DNA of 64,000 nt from Prostheceraeus crozeri (taxonomy: Eukaryota > Platyhelminthes > Polycladida > Euryleptidae): contig CAJQUW010006985.1 in the NCBI GenBank assembly GCA_907163375.1, forward strand, positions 868,001 through 932,000. The letters are read 5' to 3'. Both the position numbers and the translations under genes were made by a program. The notes beneath the pieces are model-generated. The model made no database searches. It worked only from the letters and a program-made list of their open reading frames with translations, and had not been told where the DNA came from. Of the stretch, positions 10,972 to 22,539 are shown piece by piece (position 1 is the first letter of the stretch; each line of letters starts with the position of its first letter).

Positions 10972-11110
10972 GCTTTTGCAAACCATGATACACTTTCTAA
11001 CGACACTCACGAATAAAACGCCATGATCAAACTTTCTAACTATACATCAACCTTTGTTGCAGTAAAACTTTTGTACAACATGATAAAGTTTCTGACTACG
11101 TTCACAAGAG
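10972..11110. repeat. Continuation of the 114-bp array and right copy of the 9-bp duplication
   Basis: GCTTTTGCA at 10972-10980 is followed by AACCATGATACACTTTC, the wording seen in the array at 5600-5760. Confidence 0.8.
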
Positions 11111-11234
11111 CTTGTTCACTAGCGAAGAGAGAAATGAGCGTGTGGTTGCGTGTAGCGCATGAATGCCCTCCCATTTCATTCCATTCATTATATCGTCTCC
11201 ATGATAGAGACAAGCAGAACTCATGGTTCATTCT

Positions 11235-11900
11235 CGCATGTATGGCCAACTATCGGGAGACAAGTGCAATGGAGATTTTATGAGGCAACCTGTGGCAGAT
11301 AGCGAAATGTCGCCCTGGCGCTCAGAGTACAACGTTGAGACGAAAGGCAACCACTTGGAAACATGACGCAGAGAAGTTTCGGGATTACCATTGCCCACGT
11401 CCCGTGCAGTACTCATCGCTACGGACTTCACCGCTGTCTCGAAAGAACGCCCACCAAAAGGAATTATGACACCGAAAATCTCCGTGACTTGCACCGTCGA
11501 TGACTTGATAGCCAGACATGAAAACCGGTACAGTTATTTACCAGATGAAACATCCCAAGTCGTTGCTTTGATCAGCTTGATAGCAAGCCGTGGTTTACAA
11601 GCGTTTTGCAATGGAGATGTTTAGATGCCACCCATGACAAGATAGCTAAGACTCAACCGATTGGCGTTCAAAGTGCTACGTTGAGAACTGTTTCAAATGC
11701 CCAACATGAGTTGCCCCAGCGGTTTCGGTCTAAAATATGACACACTCCTTTGCCACACTTATCACTACGGCATCATCCGCCGTCCCGAAGGAACACCCTG
11801 TCAGTGGAATATTACAGCAAAACTCTCTGTGACTTGCTCGCTTTCAGTGAAAAGCCGCTTGTATCATGGTAAGACATGAGAAGACTGGCTTGAACACACT
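11235..11900. repeat. Old direct duplication, period about 343 bp
   Basis: GCAATGGAGAT occurs at 11267 and 11608, AGATAGC at 11296 and 11640, ACGTTGAGA at 11331 and about 11675, and TCTCTGTGACTTGC-like words near 11480 and 11825. The two units are strongly diverged. No coding function is assigned. Confidence 0.6.
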
Positions 11901-12420
11901 TAACAATGCCTTCATTGACTTCAGCAGGGTCGAAAACCCCAGAAAACCTCCAAAAATAATGAACTTAAATTTTTCAACTTTTTAGCAGTACTTCTGAAAT
12001 TTTATAAGTAGTCTGTCACTATAGGTCTGATCAATAGCGATCGAACCTTTTTTGAATCAAGTCAAACGGACTTGTAGAAGCAAAGTTACAAGCCTTTAAA
12101 GTTTTGGAGTCTTTTATGGCCTGGAGACGAAGGCCATCTCCTAGCGAACCTTTAAGTCTGACGCCTTAGCTGATATCAGCGATGAAATTTTCTAAGTCGA
12201 GTCGGTTTCTTGCAGAAACCCGAAATTTGGAATGTCCGATGTTATCATCAGAGCTCCGGAGTTCACCTACCCCAACCCAGTCGGGAGGAGAACTGATTTC
12301 CACAAGTAGAGTTTGTGGCGATCAGCTGATGACGTAATATCCATCATCCAAAAACTTTAAACCCGTTTATCTCCGGTTCTAGTGCTCCGATTGACTTCAA
12401 ATTTTGACAGTCACGTTTTC
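11900..12420. other. No gene seen
   Basis: The segment is a junction between the old duplication and the satellite relic. A GGCC-TGGAGACGAA-GGCC hairpin lies near 12120. No further structure was recognised. Confidence 0.4.
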
Positions 12421-13720
12421 TCGCTCTCACCTTTCATTTAGGACATCCCTTTTAAGACTCTCTATGATGAACAGAAGCCGAGATGAAAAAACTCTTGTCG
12501 TTTTTTTAAAAGTTCCAAAATCTTGGAAAATGCGCAAAAACTCGATTTTAAACATGCTCTCATTTGGAAACGAAACCTTCCACAGATGTGAAAAGATAGG
12601 ATCCTAGAGAACAAAGTGCGGTCTTTACCCCTAAAAGAAACCCGAGCTCTTCATTCACTTCCAATCCTCCGCTATTTACCGCCAAAGGTGGCCACAATTT
12701 AACATTTTCACGAAAAAATCCCGTGTGGAGACCCAGTGTGAAGAAAATTTTCAACTTTTTCTCTCCGATTCACTTGAAACTCACCCTCTAGATGCAGAAT
12801 GGCACGCTGATTCCAAATCTGGTCTCTGTTTTCCCGTCCGAGGCTTGGTTCACCCGCTAGAGCCGTTTTCGTAAAAATTCTAACTCTGTCGTTTTTTTTC
12901 GCCAATGTCCAAAATTTTCAATGACGTCTCACATCTAAACGAAGGCAGATATGAACAAGCCGTTTCTTTCACTGAATTTGTCTTACTATAAGCTTTCAAA
13001 CGAGCTATTGCACGACTTTCTACAATCTCTAGAACCAAAGTTGGAAGTCTCGTCCCGACGGGGGGGGGGTCAGAACTTTTTCTCTCCGATTGAGCTGGAA
13101 ACAAGTTCCTAGACCCAAAATTCGCCAAAAAATCCAAATTTGCACACCGGTTTCCCATCCGAGCACTCCTTCATGTCGAAAAATGGACTTTCTCATCCCA
13201 AAACATCCAAAACCTGCCATTTTCCTCTCTAAACCCAGGAAAATAGGACCAAACTGAGCCTTCCACTGCATTTTTCTCACTCTTAGCTTTCAAATGAGCT
13301 ATCACACGACTTTCTACCATTCCTACCATTCCTAGAACCAAAGTTGGAAGTCTGACAGGAGGGGGGGGGACGTCCTCGAAATTTTTTCTCTCCGATTGAG
13401 CTGGAAACACCCTTCCTAACCCAAAATTTCACGTAGATTCCGAATCTGGCCTCTGTTTTCCCATCCGAGGCCTCCTTCATGCCGAAAAACGACTTTTCTC
13501 ATCCGAAAACCACCAACACCCGCCTTTTTCCAACTCTGCCGTTTTCAAAGATTCCACCCCTTGCTGCTCCTCCTTCCATCCTTCCCAACATTTCACGTAG
13601 ATTCCGAATCTGAACTCCGTTTTCACATCCAAATCCTCCTTCATGACGAAAAACGACTTTTCTCATCCCAAAAACCACCAAAACCCACCTTTTCTCACTC
13701 TATCGTTCCCACATTCCACC
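12420..13720 (-). repeat. Decayed, inverted relic of the 322-bp satellite
   Basis: Read on the minus strand this tract repeats the hallmark words of the array at 50.3-64 kb: CTTTCAAAYGAGCTATYRCA near 12990 and 13285, AGAACCAAAGTTGGAAGTC near 13030 and 13335, and ACGTAGATTCCGAATCTG at 13432 and 13595. Spacing is irregular (160 to 300 bases) and divergence is high. Poly-G runs lie near 13062 and 13362. Confidence 0.85.
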
Positions 13721-13910
13721 CCTTACCTCACTGGAAAACTCTTCCTTCCTTCCTGCCTTCCAGAGGGGAAGGTAGGGAACGGTTTCCTCCTCTCGGACCC
13801 TTTCCTCCCATCACATCCTAGGCCAACTCCTTCCTCTCGCCAGAGTCAGCATGATGACTCATCGTTGCGCATTTTGGACTTGCGCCTGGGATGGGATTAC
13901 TACTAACAGC
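13720..13910 (-). repeat. Head segment of the satellite, inverted copy
   Basis: On the minus strand it reads GTAGTAATCCC, TCATCATGCTGACTC, GGATGTGATGGGAGGAA, GGGTCCGAGAGGAGGAAAC and GGAAGGAAGGAAGAG in that order. The same words precede the array at 50120-50317. This head is present once per tract. Confidence 0.8.
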
Positions 13911-14598
13911 GTAGTGCAGCCTGAACGAGATTCGGCAAGGAACGGATGCGAAAATGAAACTTTCACAGGATTATATACATGTACACCTTGTGGCTACTAC
14001 GAATCTGTGCGTCTGCCGAGCTCTACATGTAGTTGGTGCCTCTTCTTGTCAGATAGGATGAAAGTAAACGCATGTAAATCCATTGGGACGCAGATTGAAG
14101 TCTTCGGCAAAAATTGGATTTTCTATGTTTTCTCTGATTATTAGGAATACCAAGTCAAGTGGCATAATTTTTGACGTGGATTGGTATTCCAAATGCATGT
14201 GTTATTATCACTTTTCTGAAAAGTGATTAGCCAAATTGACCAAATGTTTTGTTTTCCAACATTAGGATGTACACAAAGCCGAAATATATTTAGCGAAGGT
14301 ACATGAACATGATATGAAATTACCCAAAGGCATGCCATGTCAAAGATTATCTATTGCTCTGGACTCAGAATTTTTCGCTGTATCAGAGAAAACATAGTAA
14401 GACTCATAGCTACCGAAAAGTTCAGTCTGCTTCACATTTGATTCAAATGCGTTTTTCTTTTATCCTTTCCGAAAAGACGAGGATTAGGATTGAACACGCC
14501 AAACGCGCAGATTTGTTGTAGCTGTGTGTGTGCATCATTATGTGAAAGTCTCATTCTCGATCTCGTTCCCTGGAGAAACTCATTTTGACTGCCGGACC
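13911..14598. mobile_element. MITE with CCGGCAG ends, copy 1
   Basis: The right end (GTTCCCTGGAGAAACTC, then GACTGCCGGACC) is the inverse of the left end of the copy at 44755, and AATGAAACTTTCAC near 13955 is answered by GTGAAAGTCTCATT near 14540. The left terminus is worn. Length (about 690 bp) matches the copy at 44755-45449. Confidence 0.7.
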
Positions 14599-14649
14599 AT
14601 AAAAAGAACTCTAAAATTATCGGTGCTCAATCTACTACTGTGTATATGT

Positions 14650-15010
14650 GTAAGTAAGTAATCGTTTATTGACATATAAATTGAAAATCATTCATGCAGC
14701 TCAGCTTACAACGAGTACACAGAAAAGAAGAAAATAAGAAATATGTGTAACAGTACATGTATTTATTTGATGAGCGATGATAAACGTCGATAAGTTCTAT
14801 ATGCAGGAAGAATGATGAGATTTGATCGCAGGCTTAACCCAGGCAACAATTCATGTAGAGTGTGGGACACATAGAATGTCTGCTCAAACAGCTTTACTGA
14901 GCACTTCATACGCCTGGCATTCAATGTTTCGAGGCAGTTGTTCACACACTCTTGCCCACAAATAATTCTGTGGGCTCGTCGTTGGAACGACTGCGTATAT
15001 TTTTTAGATG
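14650..15010 (-). mobile_element. CR1-like LINE, 3' end fragment
   Basis: The minus strand reads QRRAHRIICGQECVNNCLE, then LNARRMKCSVKLFEQ and ILPAYRTYRRLSS, the usual closing region of CR1/L2-type reverse-transcriptase ORFs. Its 3' tail ends near 14650 in AAACGATTACTTACTTAC. The related relic at 26803-27010 has the same closing motifs. It is a short, 5'-truncated relic. Confidence 0.75.
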
Positions 15011-15109
15011 ATGGTAATCGGCACTTTCAAAGAGAAGTTACAATAAATAATGCTGCATGTACATATCTTCAATAAATGACACAACAAATTAACTTGATTT
15101 GATGTTCAA

Positions 15110-15600
15110 ACACGTGTTAAAGACTCATTCATATACGTGGCAGTCTTGATTGCAAATGTATTTAGTCTACGAACAGAATTGACATGTGGAAAGATGACAC
15201 CACCACTTCTAGCGATAGAACAGAGTAAATTGTTCAAAATGTGCTTCTCATTCATCGCATGTCGATCGAGTTTAGTGACCTGGGAAATAAGATTCTTTTC
15301 AAGGGATGGTCAAGGGATGGTAGGCATTCATTTTGCAGCCACAAAGAAGACGATGAAAACGGTTTTGAAGCACCATCAATCGCCTTCTTGGTCGTTCCAA
15401 CCAATAAAGGAAATGTATATTCTATCACCGACCTCATGATACTGAAATACATTCTTTTCAAAGACCAATAGTTCAAACATGGCCTTATCAATCTTAACGG
15501 AAACAGTCTTCTTGATGCATTTGATGCCACTCTGTCAATGTGGTCAGACCAAGTACCTTTATTGTTGAACACAACACCTAGAAAGTTTATTTTAATTCAC
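15110..15600 (-). mobile_element. CR1-like LINE, C-terminal reverse-transcriptase fragment
   Basis: From about 15572 the minus strand reads TWSDHIDRVASNASRRLFPL, then YFSIMRSVIEYTFPLLVGT, matching the thumb/connection part of CR1-like reverse transcriptases. Near 15260 a frameshift leads into TKLDRHAMNEKHILNNLL and RSGGVIFPHVNSVRRLNTF, a typical LINE C-terminus. The catalytic core is absent. With the neighbouring tail at 14650 it makes two overlapping C-terminal fragments in one orientation, so at least two insertions are involved. Confidence 0.8.
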
Positions 15601-16768
15601 TATGCGAAAACAATGTTATAGGCTATCGGCATTCCTTACGAGTCATTGCTGATTGCCATGTAATCACATGGTTGAACAATGTACATACATTATTTGATTA
15701 TAAATTCAATAATCAAGTAGCTTATATTCAAGTTCAAGGCATTTGAATATTATAGAGAATGAGAGAGAGAATAATGTTTGTATTTCAGAAAAATCGGATA
15801 TCTGTACATTCATCAATGCATTCGTTAAAAAGCAATATTTTTAAGGAAATGCAGGTTTCACAAGAAAAAATCAAAAAAAAACACAGCATTGCAAAATATG
15901 TGCAAAGAAGGCAATAATAACAGAAATGAGCATTTACACTAAGTGGGTCGATAGTAATTAATTCGATTATGCATCTCACACGCCCATGGGGGAAAATGTG
16001 TTCTTACGTCCTGCTGTCTGGATTTTTGAGAGACAAAAGTTGTTCGTTTGTGGAAGACGACGAGGTGTACAACAGTTTAAAGGATGAAAGAATCCTCACA
16101 TTTCTTCAGAAATGTGATTGAATTCTCAATCCGACGAGTTTCGACGGATGGGATACGACCACAGTCACAGTCAAAATCACACTTGATTATATGAGCCGTT
16201 TTTCAATGTTACATTGCTATTAAAAAGTAGTGCTTTAATATATTTGGCATAATCATGCATTTAAAGTCAAAAGTCAAAGATACAGACTACATGTTGATGA
16301 CAGAGGATGAGCTAATGATGATTCTCTACAATTTTATAGAATCAGATGAATGTAAAATAAGGAAAAAGTAAGAGTGAGGTAAACACAGTAAAACTAAATT
16401 TAATCATTTTTGAATGCATTATCAGCAGCTGGAAGACATTCTTTAGGTATGCGCAAAGCTTGATCATAGCGAATATTGTTATCCCACATGTTGATGCTCG
16501 TCTTAGTTTTATTCGTATTGGATTTGCATGGATATTCATGGCAATTTTTAAGTCACAACCAATTTGCTAACAAATTATTTCTATTCAATTATACTATCTT
16601 TTGTGTCATATTCTGGCAATTCTTTCAATTAGTTTTGTCAAGAAGATCAATATTGAACTTTTTTATATCAAATCGGAAGTGAATTAAGGGATGGATTTAA
16701 GATTGCGTCAATGTGTTCTGTAAAGTAACAGCCATATGATTGAATTCATGATGAGAAAATATCATAAT
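15600..16768. other. No gene seen
   Basis: The stretch is AT-rich with a GA run near 15757-15771. Frames at 15785-15979, 16342-16539 and 16476-16682 show no motif. Confidence 0.4.
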
Positions 16769-17551
16769 CATAGAGCAAGTATAGTATAGGTAGAGTGTCA
16801 ACTCAAACAAGTATCTGTATGCAGTGAAAATTTTTATATGAAAAGATGCGGAGATCACGTTCCTGCGTGATCAAATTATTTCTGTATTTATATACTACCG
16901 AGATGAACCCCCTGTATAAGTAGTATGAAACAAGTTGGATATCAAAAGGAATGATCATTTGCTAACAAGCATCTTAATTAAGCGGAAATTAAGCTGATTT
17001 TGAAAGGAAATTCATGAGCTACATTATAATGAAAGTCTTATTGTGCCATCTTATTGTGTCAACATCTTCTTGTTCTTTCCTGGCTTAAATTTCAAGTTTT
17101 AATTCCATTTTTAACGGTGTAATTAATTATGTGATTCACTCAAATCTGAATACTAATGGATCTTTTAATTTAATTGCGATCATTGTCAGTGGTTATTTTT
17201 GCTCTTCCAGTGGCACGTTAGCTTGTGGTATGATAACGCTCAAGCAAGTGCTCTTATTGATAAGGCCATGTATTAAAGTGATAGTAACCCATTGGCTTGC
17301 TAATATAACAAGCTATATTACCTCTCCACACAGACTGACATGACACGGAGGATTTTTAAAGTGTTATTTTTCCTTCTTTATTGCTATCACGATCAGTCAA
17401 ATCCAAAATTTCTCTGAAAGTGTAAAAATTTGCATATCTCACATGTGATGCTGGGTCTCATTCGAGTTCATTTAATAAAATCGAAACTGTATCCACAAAG
17501 GGGATTTAGTTATTGCTAAGTTGCTACTCTACCTAAAATACTTACTCTATG
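16769..17551 (+). mobile_element. hAT-like MITE, family CATAGAGTA, copy A
   Basis: The left end CATAGAGCAAGTATAG and right end ACTCTACC...CTTACTCTATG are inverse to each other. ATCATAAT at 16761-16768 and ATCATGAT at 17552-17559 form an 8-bp duplication with one mismatch. The interior matches copies at 20321 and 41338 (inverted) and 46666 (direct). Confidence 0.85.
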
Positions 17552-19071
17552 ATCATGATCATGTAATTATTTTTGTATTTTAACACACATTTCGCACAAT
17601 TTATCGGACACTAACATATATACAATTGAATTACAACTGATGAACTGCATTAGAAAGAGAAAAAATCTATATAAACACTATATTTCCTCAGGTTCTTATG
17701 AACATCAGTGAGAGAACACCTGAGATCATCAACAATTCAGGAAATTTGAAGGAACATTGAAGAATGACTCGAAATTCCAGTATAATAAAGTAATTCTGCA
17801 ATCTTTGACTATACAAGAAAGCTCATTGTGCGAATGACAATTATTAGGAAATGCAAATTATAAGAGATGAACGATGATTTGGAAGACGAACTTAATAATT
17901 TGTATATAGAAGAGAATAGAATAGAAATGTGTTTATATTCGTTGAATGAAAATCATACAAAGCATTCGTAAGTACAGATATTGTAAGTCACTTTTAAGGC
18001 ATTACAAGAATACACCACTCAAATGTTCATAAGATAAAGTATATCGATGATTATGAACATGAAAATTAAAATTAAAACATGAAAATGGATGAAAAGAAAA
18101 AATATTACAAAGTAGTATTACATATTTCCTTCAGGAAATTCTGTTTTGAAATGTTTGACTTTAATGATGACTGTTCAAAAGATATTTGCTTCGAGCATTT
18201 GAGAAGTGGCCGGGTCTTCGATGTAGCGACTGAAAACACACATTGAAAGGCGTGTAAGGGTATCACATTATGCGACTGCGGTTAGTTGCAGTCTAAGCTC
18301 GTTAGTTAAGACCATAAATGCCAGGATTTCAATGTCGTAATAATCGAAATTCTAAATTAGACAGCAGCTTATGCATGTAAAAGAAACAAAAAATGCCACG
18401 GCCGTGTAATCTTAATTAACCGAAATCTTAACTATCCGTGTCAAAAATTAACGAGCTTCGACCGTATTTCAATATTTGATTTCAATCGAAGTATTGAAAA
18501 TGAATATTTCAATTAATTGTTCAGAGTGATGCTAGCTCAATGGTCTTCTCTGAGTCATTAGCAAATGTCGTTAATTTTGATAAATGATGTCTTTCCAGAA
18601 GTAACTTAATAAGCTTCCTTAGTCTGCGCATTCAAAAATGCTATATCAACAAATATATTTGCATTAATCTGATCATTTAAAATGTCTAGGCAGTTGTTTC
18701 TATATGATAATTTGACACAGTGCCTCCTAGGAGGCATTTTTCTTACTCTTTGTTAAACGATTCCCATATGCATCAGACGATTAGTCATTTTGTTTATTTG
18801 CGATCAATGAAACTGATATCACTGAATTAGAATTAGGCCTACACATAGGCTATGTCGAGTGGCTTGACGATAAAATATTTCTGAAATGGAACTTTTCCGA
18901 CAACAGACGGCTTCGGAAAATAAGAAATTAAATAGCTGATGATTTAAATTCGAAGGAATTCTTTATAGAACCCTTTCAAGAGGTTTCCGATTAGCACCTA
19001 TACTTATTTCAGATATCAAAACTGTCTCCTAGGAGGCATTTTTATACTTTTCCAATTTTTACTTTTCAGTG
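17552..19071. other. No gene seen
   Basis: AT-rich DNA. GTGCCTCCTAGGAGGCA at 18720-18736 and TCTCCTAGGAGGCA at 19024-19037 are two members of the recurring palindrome discussed in the findings. Confidence 0.4.
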
Positions 19072-19789
19072 CAGGGATACGGAATCGGAGTCCCGGAATC
19101 CTATCATTTTTGCTGGAGTCGGAGTCCTCGGACTCCGGCCTATAACTAGACGCGAAATATAATACAAACAAATTAGTTATTCTCGTGCATATAGCTGTCA
19201 CTGTCTTGATGTCAACTTTCTCCGTGAAACTAAAGTACAGAGACAGCAGTGCATGCAAAGCTTGTAATAGTTGAGGGAATGAACCATGATAGTGAAAAAG
19301 GTATTGTCTTTTTACTCGGTGATTTAGTAGAGAAGACTAGCCTTTCTAGCTTCGATCACACCTGCGCCAAAGGTCACATCACATACAAAAATGAAATACT
19401 AGTTTGTTTGAGAACATTGCCTCTAACCCAAACGTCAATCATGTGTGATGGCTCCTCCAAAGCGCATACTAAAATCGAAAGTGCACTCATATTTTTTGGA
19501 GAAGGATGGGGATTTTCCTGCCTGGTAGAGACTGGAGAAAAGCCGTGTGAAGCACACATCAACAAGGTGGGAGGAACCGAGTGGCATGCATCCAACGTAA
19601 AGCGACATTTGATGAATTTTCATCGAAAATGATTGATAATTGATACAGCAATGATCACTAAACATAGGTTCAGGTAAGCCTATGATGATCAATTATAGGA
19701 TACCAGTAAATTTTTCAAAAAAACTAGGTTATATATACTTGCCACCCGGAGTCGGAGTCCTATCAAAATGAAAGGACTCCGCATCCCTG
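19072..19789 (+). mobile_element. Deleted hAT element keeping a BED-finger exon
   Basis: The ends CAGGGATACGGAATCGGAGTC and GGACTCCGCATCCCTG are inverse repeats, and TTTCAGTG flanks both sides exactly (19064-19071 and 19790-19797), the 8-bp duplication of hAT elements. At 718 bp it lacks a catalytic domain but keeps an open frame (next entry). GGAGTCGGAGTCC recurs near both ends. Confidence 0.9.
19279..19635 (+). CDS. BED-type zinc-finger frame inside the hAT element
   Basis: From ATG at 19279 to the stop at 19633 the frame gives 118 residues. The C-terminal third reads GFSCLVETGEKPCEAHINK, then GTEWHASNVKRHLMNFHRK. The aromatic-x-Cys start, the Cys-x2-His pair and the final His-x4-His with a preceding Ser-Asn resemble a BED finger, the DNA-binding part of hAT transposases; the second Cys of the usual Cys-x2-Cys is replaced by His. 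No DDE core follows. It may be the unbroken N-terminal exon of a deleted transposase. Expression or domestication is not shown. Confidence 0.55.
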
Positions 19790-20320
19790 TTTCAGTGTAA
19801 AGATGCATCAATGTTCTAAATCTAAATCAATGATGAATGACGACAAAATGCCAATACTGAATAATTCTCTAAAAATAGTTCATTGAAAATCACAACAGCC
19901 CACCTCAAAAACCAATTGTCAGGATCATGCTTCATGCATGTCTATTGCATACAATCAAGTTCAAGCGACGCGAATACGATAAAAGTTTCTCGATGTCTTT
20001 GAGTTTCAACACCACTTCTCTCTCGCTATGTCATTTTTTCGTAGTCATTCTTGTTTCTTGATATATTTACCAGTAGTCACAAGTTGTTGAAGCACATGGG
20101 ATGCTCAATACTAGATCAACGCAGAGAAGCTGTGAAAACATATGGCGGGTGAAGTATAACAGAATCTACATTGGCCGTAGTAAAACTGCAATATACATTT
20201 ATCATCTGTACTAAAGCATTTATCAATCTACAACTAAGAAGATTATACAACAATAGGCCATTCACATCCGTTTCATTATCAGTAGATGCAAAATGACTAC
20301 CTAGGCCTCTTGTCTAGCCA

Positions 20321-21168
20321 CATGGTAAGTATATTAGGTAGAATGGTAACTCCGAATTTATTAAATCCCCAATGTGTATACATTTTCGATTTTATTGAAT
20401 TAGCTCGTGGAGGACACAGGTGGTATTGTCACCAAATGCTAGATATGCAAATTTTTGCAGTTTTGCAGAAATTGCAACGGAATTGACTGATCATGACAGT
20501 AATGCAGAAGGAAATGATATTATTTTACAAATCGTCAGTGTCTTGATAGCCTTGGATAGGTAATGTTTGTTAAATTAGCAACTCGATGACCTGCTATTGC
20601 TTTCATGCTGAACCTCAAGAGTATCTTCTTTAGCGATATCATATCAAAAGCAACCTGAAAATGGTAGAGCAAGATAACAGAATCAAGGAAAATGATTTCA
20701 ATTAACTTTGAAAGATGTAAATGGTTCCACATCACTATTCAGATTCCAGAAATGAAACATGAATTTAGTGATCGAATCATATAATCATGAAGATTAAAAT
20801 TGAATTAGAAGCTTGAAATTTCAGCCAAGAAAGCACGAATAAGATCGCGACTTTTTCATGAAGACCTCCATTACAATGCTGCTCATGAAATTCCCTTGCA
20901 AATAAGCTTAGTTTCTGCTTAGTTAGGATGCTTATTAGCAAGTATTCATTCCTTTTGATATCCAACTTGTTTTCATACTACTTATATGGGAGCGTGATCT
21001 CGGTAGTATTTAAATTGGCAAAATTTTCACTTTTTTAAAGCTGCTCAAATGATCTTTTGGACCTCGGGAACGTAATCTCCGCAAAAAACTGAATCTTTTG
21101 ATATAAAAATTTTTACTGTATACAGGTACTTGTTTGAGTCGACACTCTATCTATATCCCTACTCTATG
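20321..21168 (-). mobile_element. hAT-like MITE, family CATAGAGTA, copy B
   Basis: It runs from CATGGTAAGTATATTAGG to ATATCCCTACTCTATG and is inverted relative to copy A. No target duplication is found. The 158 bp after it (to about 21326) match the DNA after copy C, so B lies in a larger duplicated segment. Confidence 0.85.
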
Positions 21169-21326
21169 TTTCATTCACATAAAGAAGCATATAGATTTGA
21201 AGCAAAGATGCACCGACATGCTCACAGTATTTCAGTTAAGTATCGCAAACTTCAAACAAAATGACCATTTCGTGGAGCTGAAGTTGTACCAAAACTGCAA
21301 CAATGGGAATAAATTCCTAAAACAAC

Positions 21327-21332
21327 ACTCTA

Positions 21333-21371
<39 letters not shown>

Positions 21372-21569
21372 CAAAGAAAAAAAAAGCAATCTTTTGATAA
21401 TTTTTAACAGAGTTCATTTCATTTCATCTCATACAAAAATGATTTTACCTTGTTTTACATCAATCCATTGACAAAGGAGACTGTAGCGCTCTGAAACGCG
21501 TTTGGATAAAAGCAAATTATCAAAAGATTGCTTTTTTTTCTTTGAAATGAATATGTGGCCATATCATGG

Positions 21570-21605
<36 letters not shown>
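21327..21605. repeat. TA microsatellites flanking a small foldback sequence
   Basis: TA runs at about 21336-21368 and 21571-21602 surround 21369-21547, whose ends (TTTCAAAGAAAAAAAAAGC and its inverse) pair over about 33 bases. Inside lies GACTGTAGCGCTCTGAAACG, which resembles the stem plus GAAACG motif found near the ends of Penelope-like retroelements. That resemblance is tentative. Confidence 0.55.
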
Positions 21606-22300
21606 ACTCTATGTGTCTAGATATCTCTACTCTATCTAGATCTTTCTTTGAGAAACATGTCATTACATGGCCGGAGTTGCTGATACAAACAGCTCAAAAT
21701 CGATAGTATGGGATTCATGCATGGCTTATTCGCCAGGTGTCTTCAAATCCAATTGATTCGGTCTTCACTTCTTTGTGAATATTGATTCCACGTGAATGCT
21801 TCAAGTATTCAGCATCCACATTTGGTCTTGAATTATATCATATGGTTATGACCTTGAGGTGGTGCTCCTATAAAGCTGGTTGTCCTTCAAATCCTTCAAT
21901 TTCACAACTAGTACATGGAGGTCATCCATTGTCACAGATGCGTAGCAACATTCTCTCTTCTTTCAGGTTCCTCTCGCTGAGCACTTCTTCGATGTAAAAA
22001 GTTTAGTACGTATTATCAGAATAATGCGATAGAACTCAAACATCTGCATAAACTGATCACTTAATTTCACTCATAGTAAGTTTGATTGATTTCACAGATC
22101 CAAAAATTCAGTCTCTTACGATAAGTCGGTATAGCTCGGTAGTAGGCAAACCTGGTGAGTCTCATGCCTTTGCTTTCAAATTGCAAATATTCTTTATTCT
22201 TCATGATTTCTTTTCCTTCGTGTAATTCGACTTAAAGAATTATCTAATTAAATTCCCATCACAGATGTTTGAATATATTGCCAATTGGTCATGATTCTCT
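21606..22300. other. No gene seen
   Basis: Nothing recognised. The frame at 21782-21997 has no domain. Confidence 0.35.
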
Positions 22301-22535
22301 TGTTATTTTCACTTTGTCAGTCAAGTTTCTGTGGTATGCTTTCACCGTATTCTCATATGCACCAGAAATATCCCAGAAGTAACCATTCCCTGTAAATGCT
22401 TGGTCATTAGCATCATCGATGAAATCCGATGCTTGTTGGCCATCATCATCAGAATTCGAATACGTTGAGTCTTCATAATCCTCAAAAATCTGCTTCGATT
22501 CATGATTTTTCCATAGTTTGGAGTTATGCAGTCAT
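22301..22535 (-). other. Possible acidic coding remnant or exon
   Basis: The minus strand is open here and reads FEDYEDSTYSNSDDDGQQ, then DFIDDANDQAFTGNGYFWD and YENTVKAYHRN before a stop. The acidic, Ser/Asp-rich then aromatic composition looks protein-like and not random. No ATG, good splice sites or known family were found. It may be a stray exon or a transposase linker. Confidence 0.3.
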
Positions 22536-22539
22536 AGTT

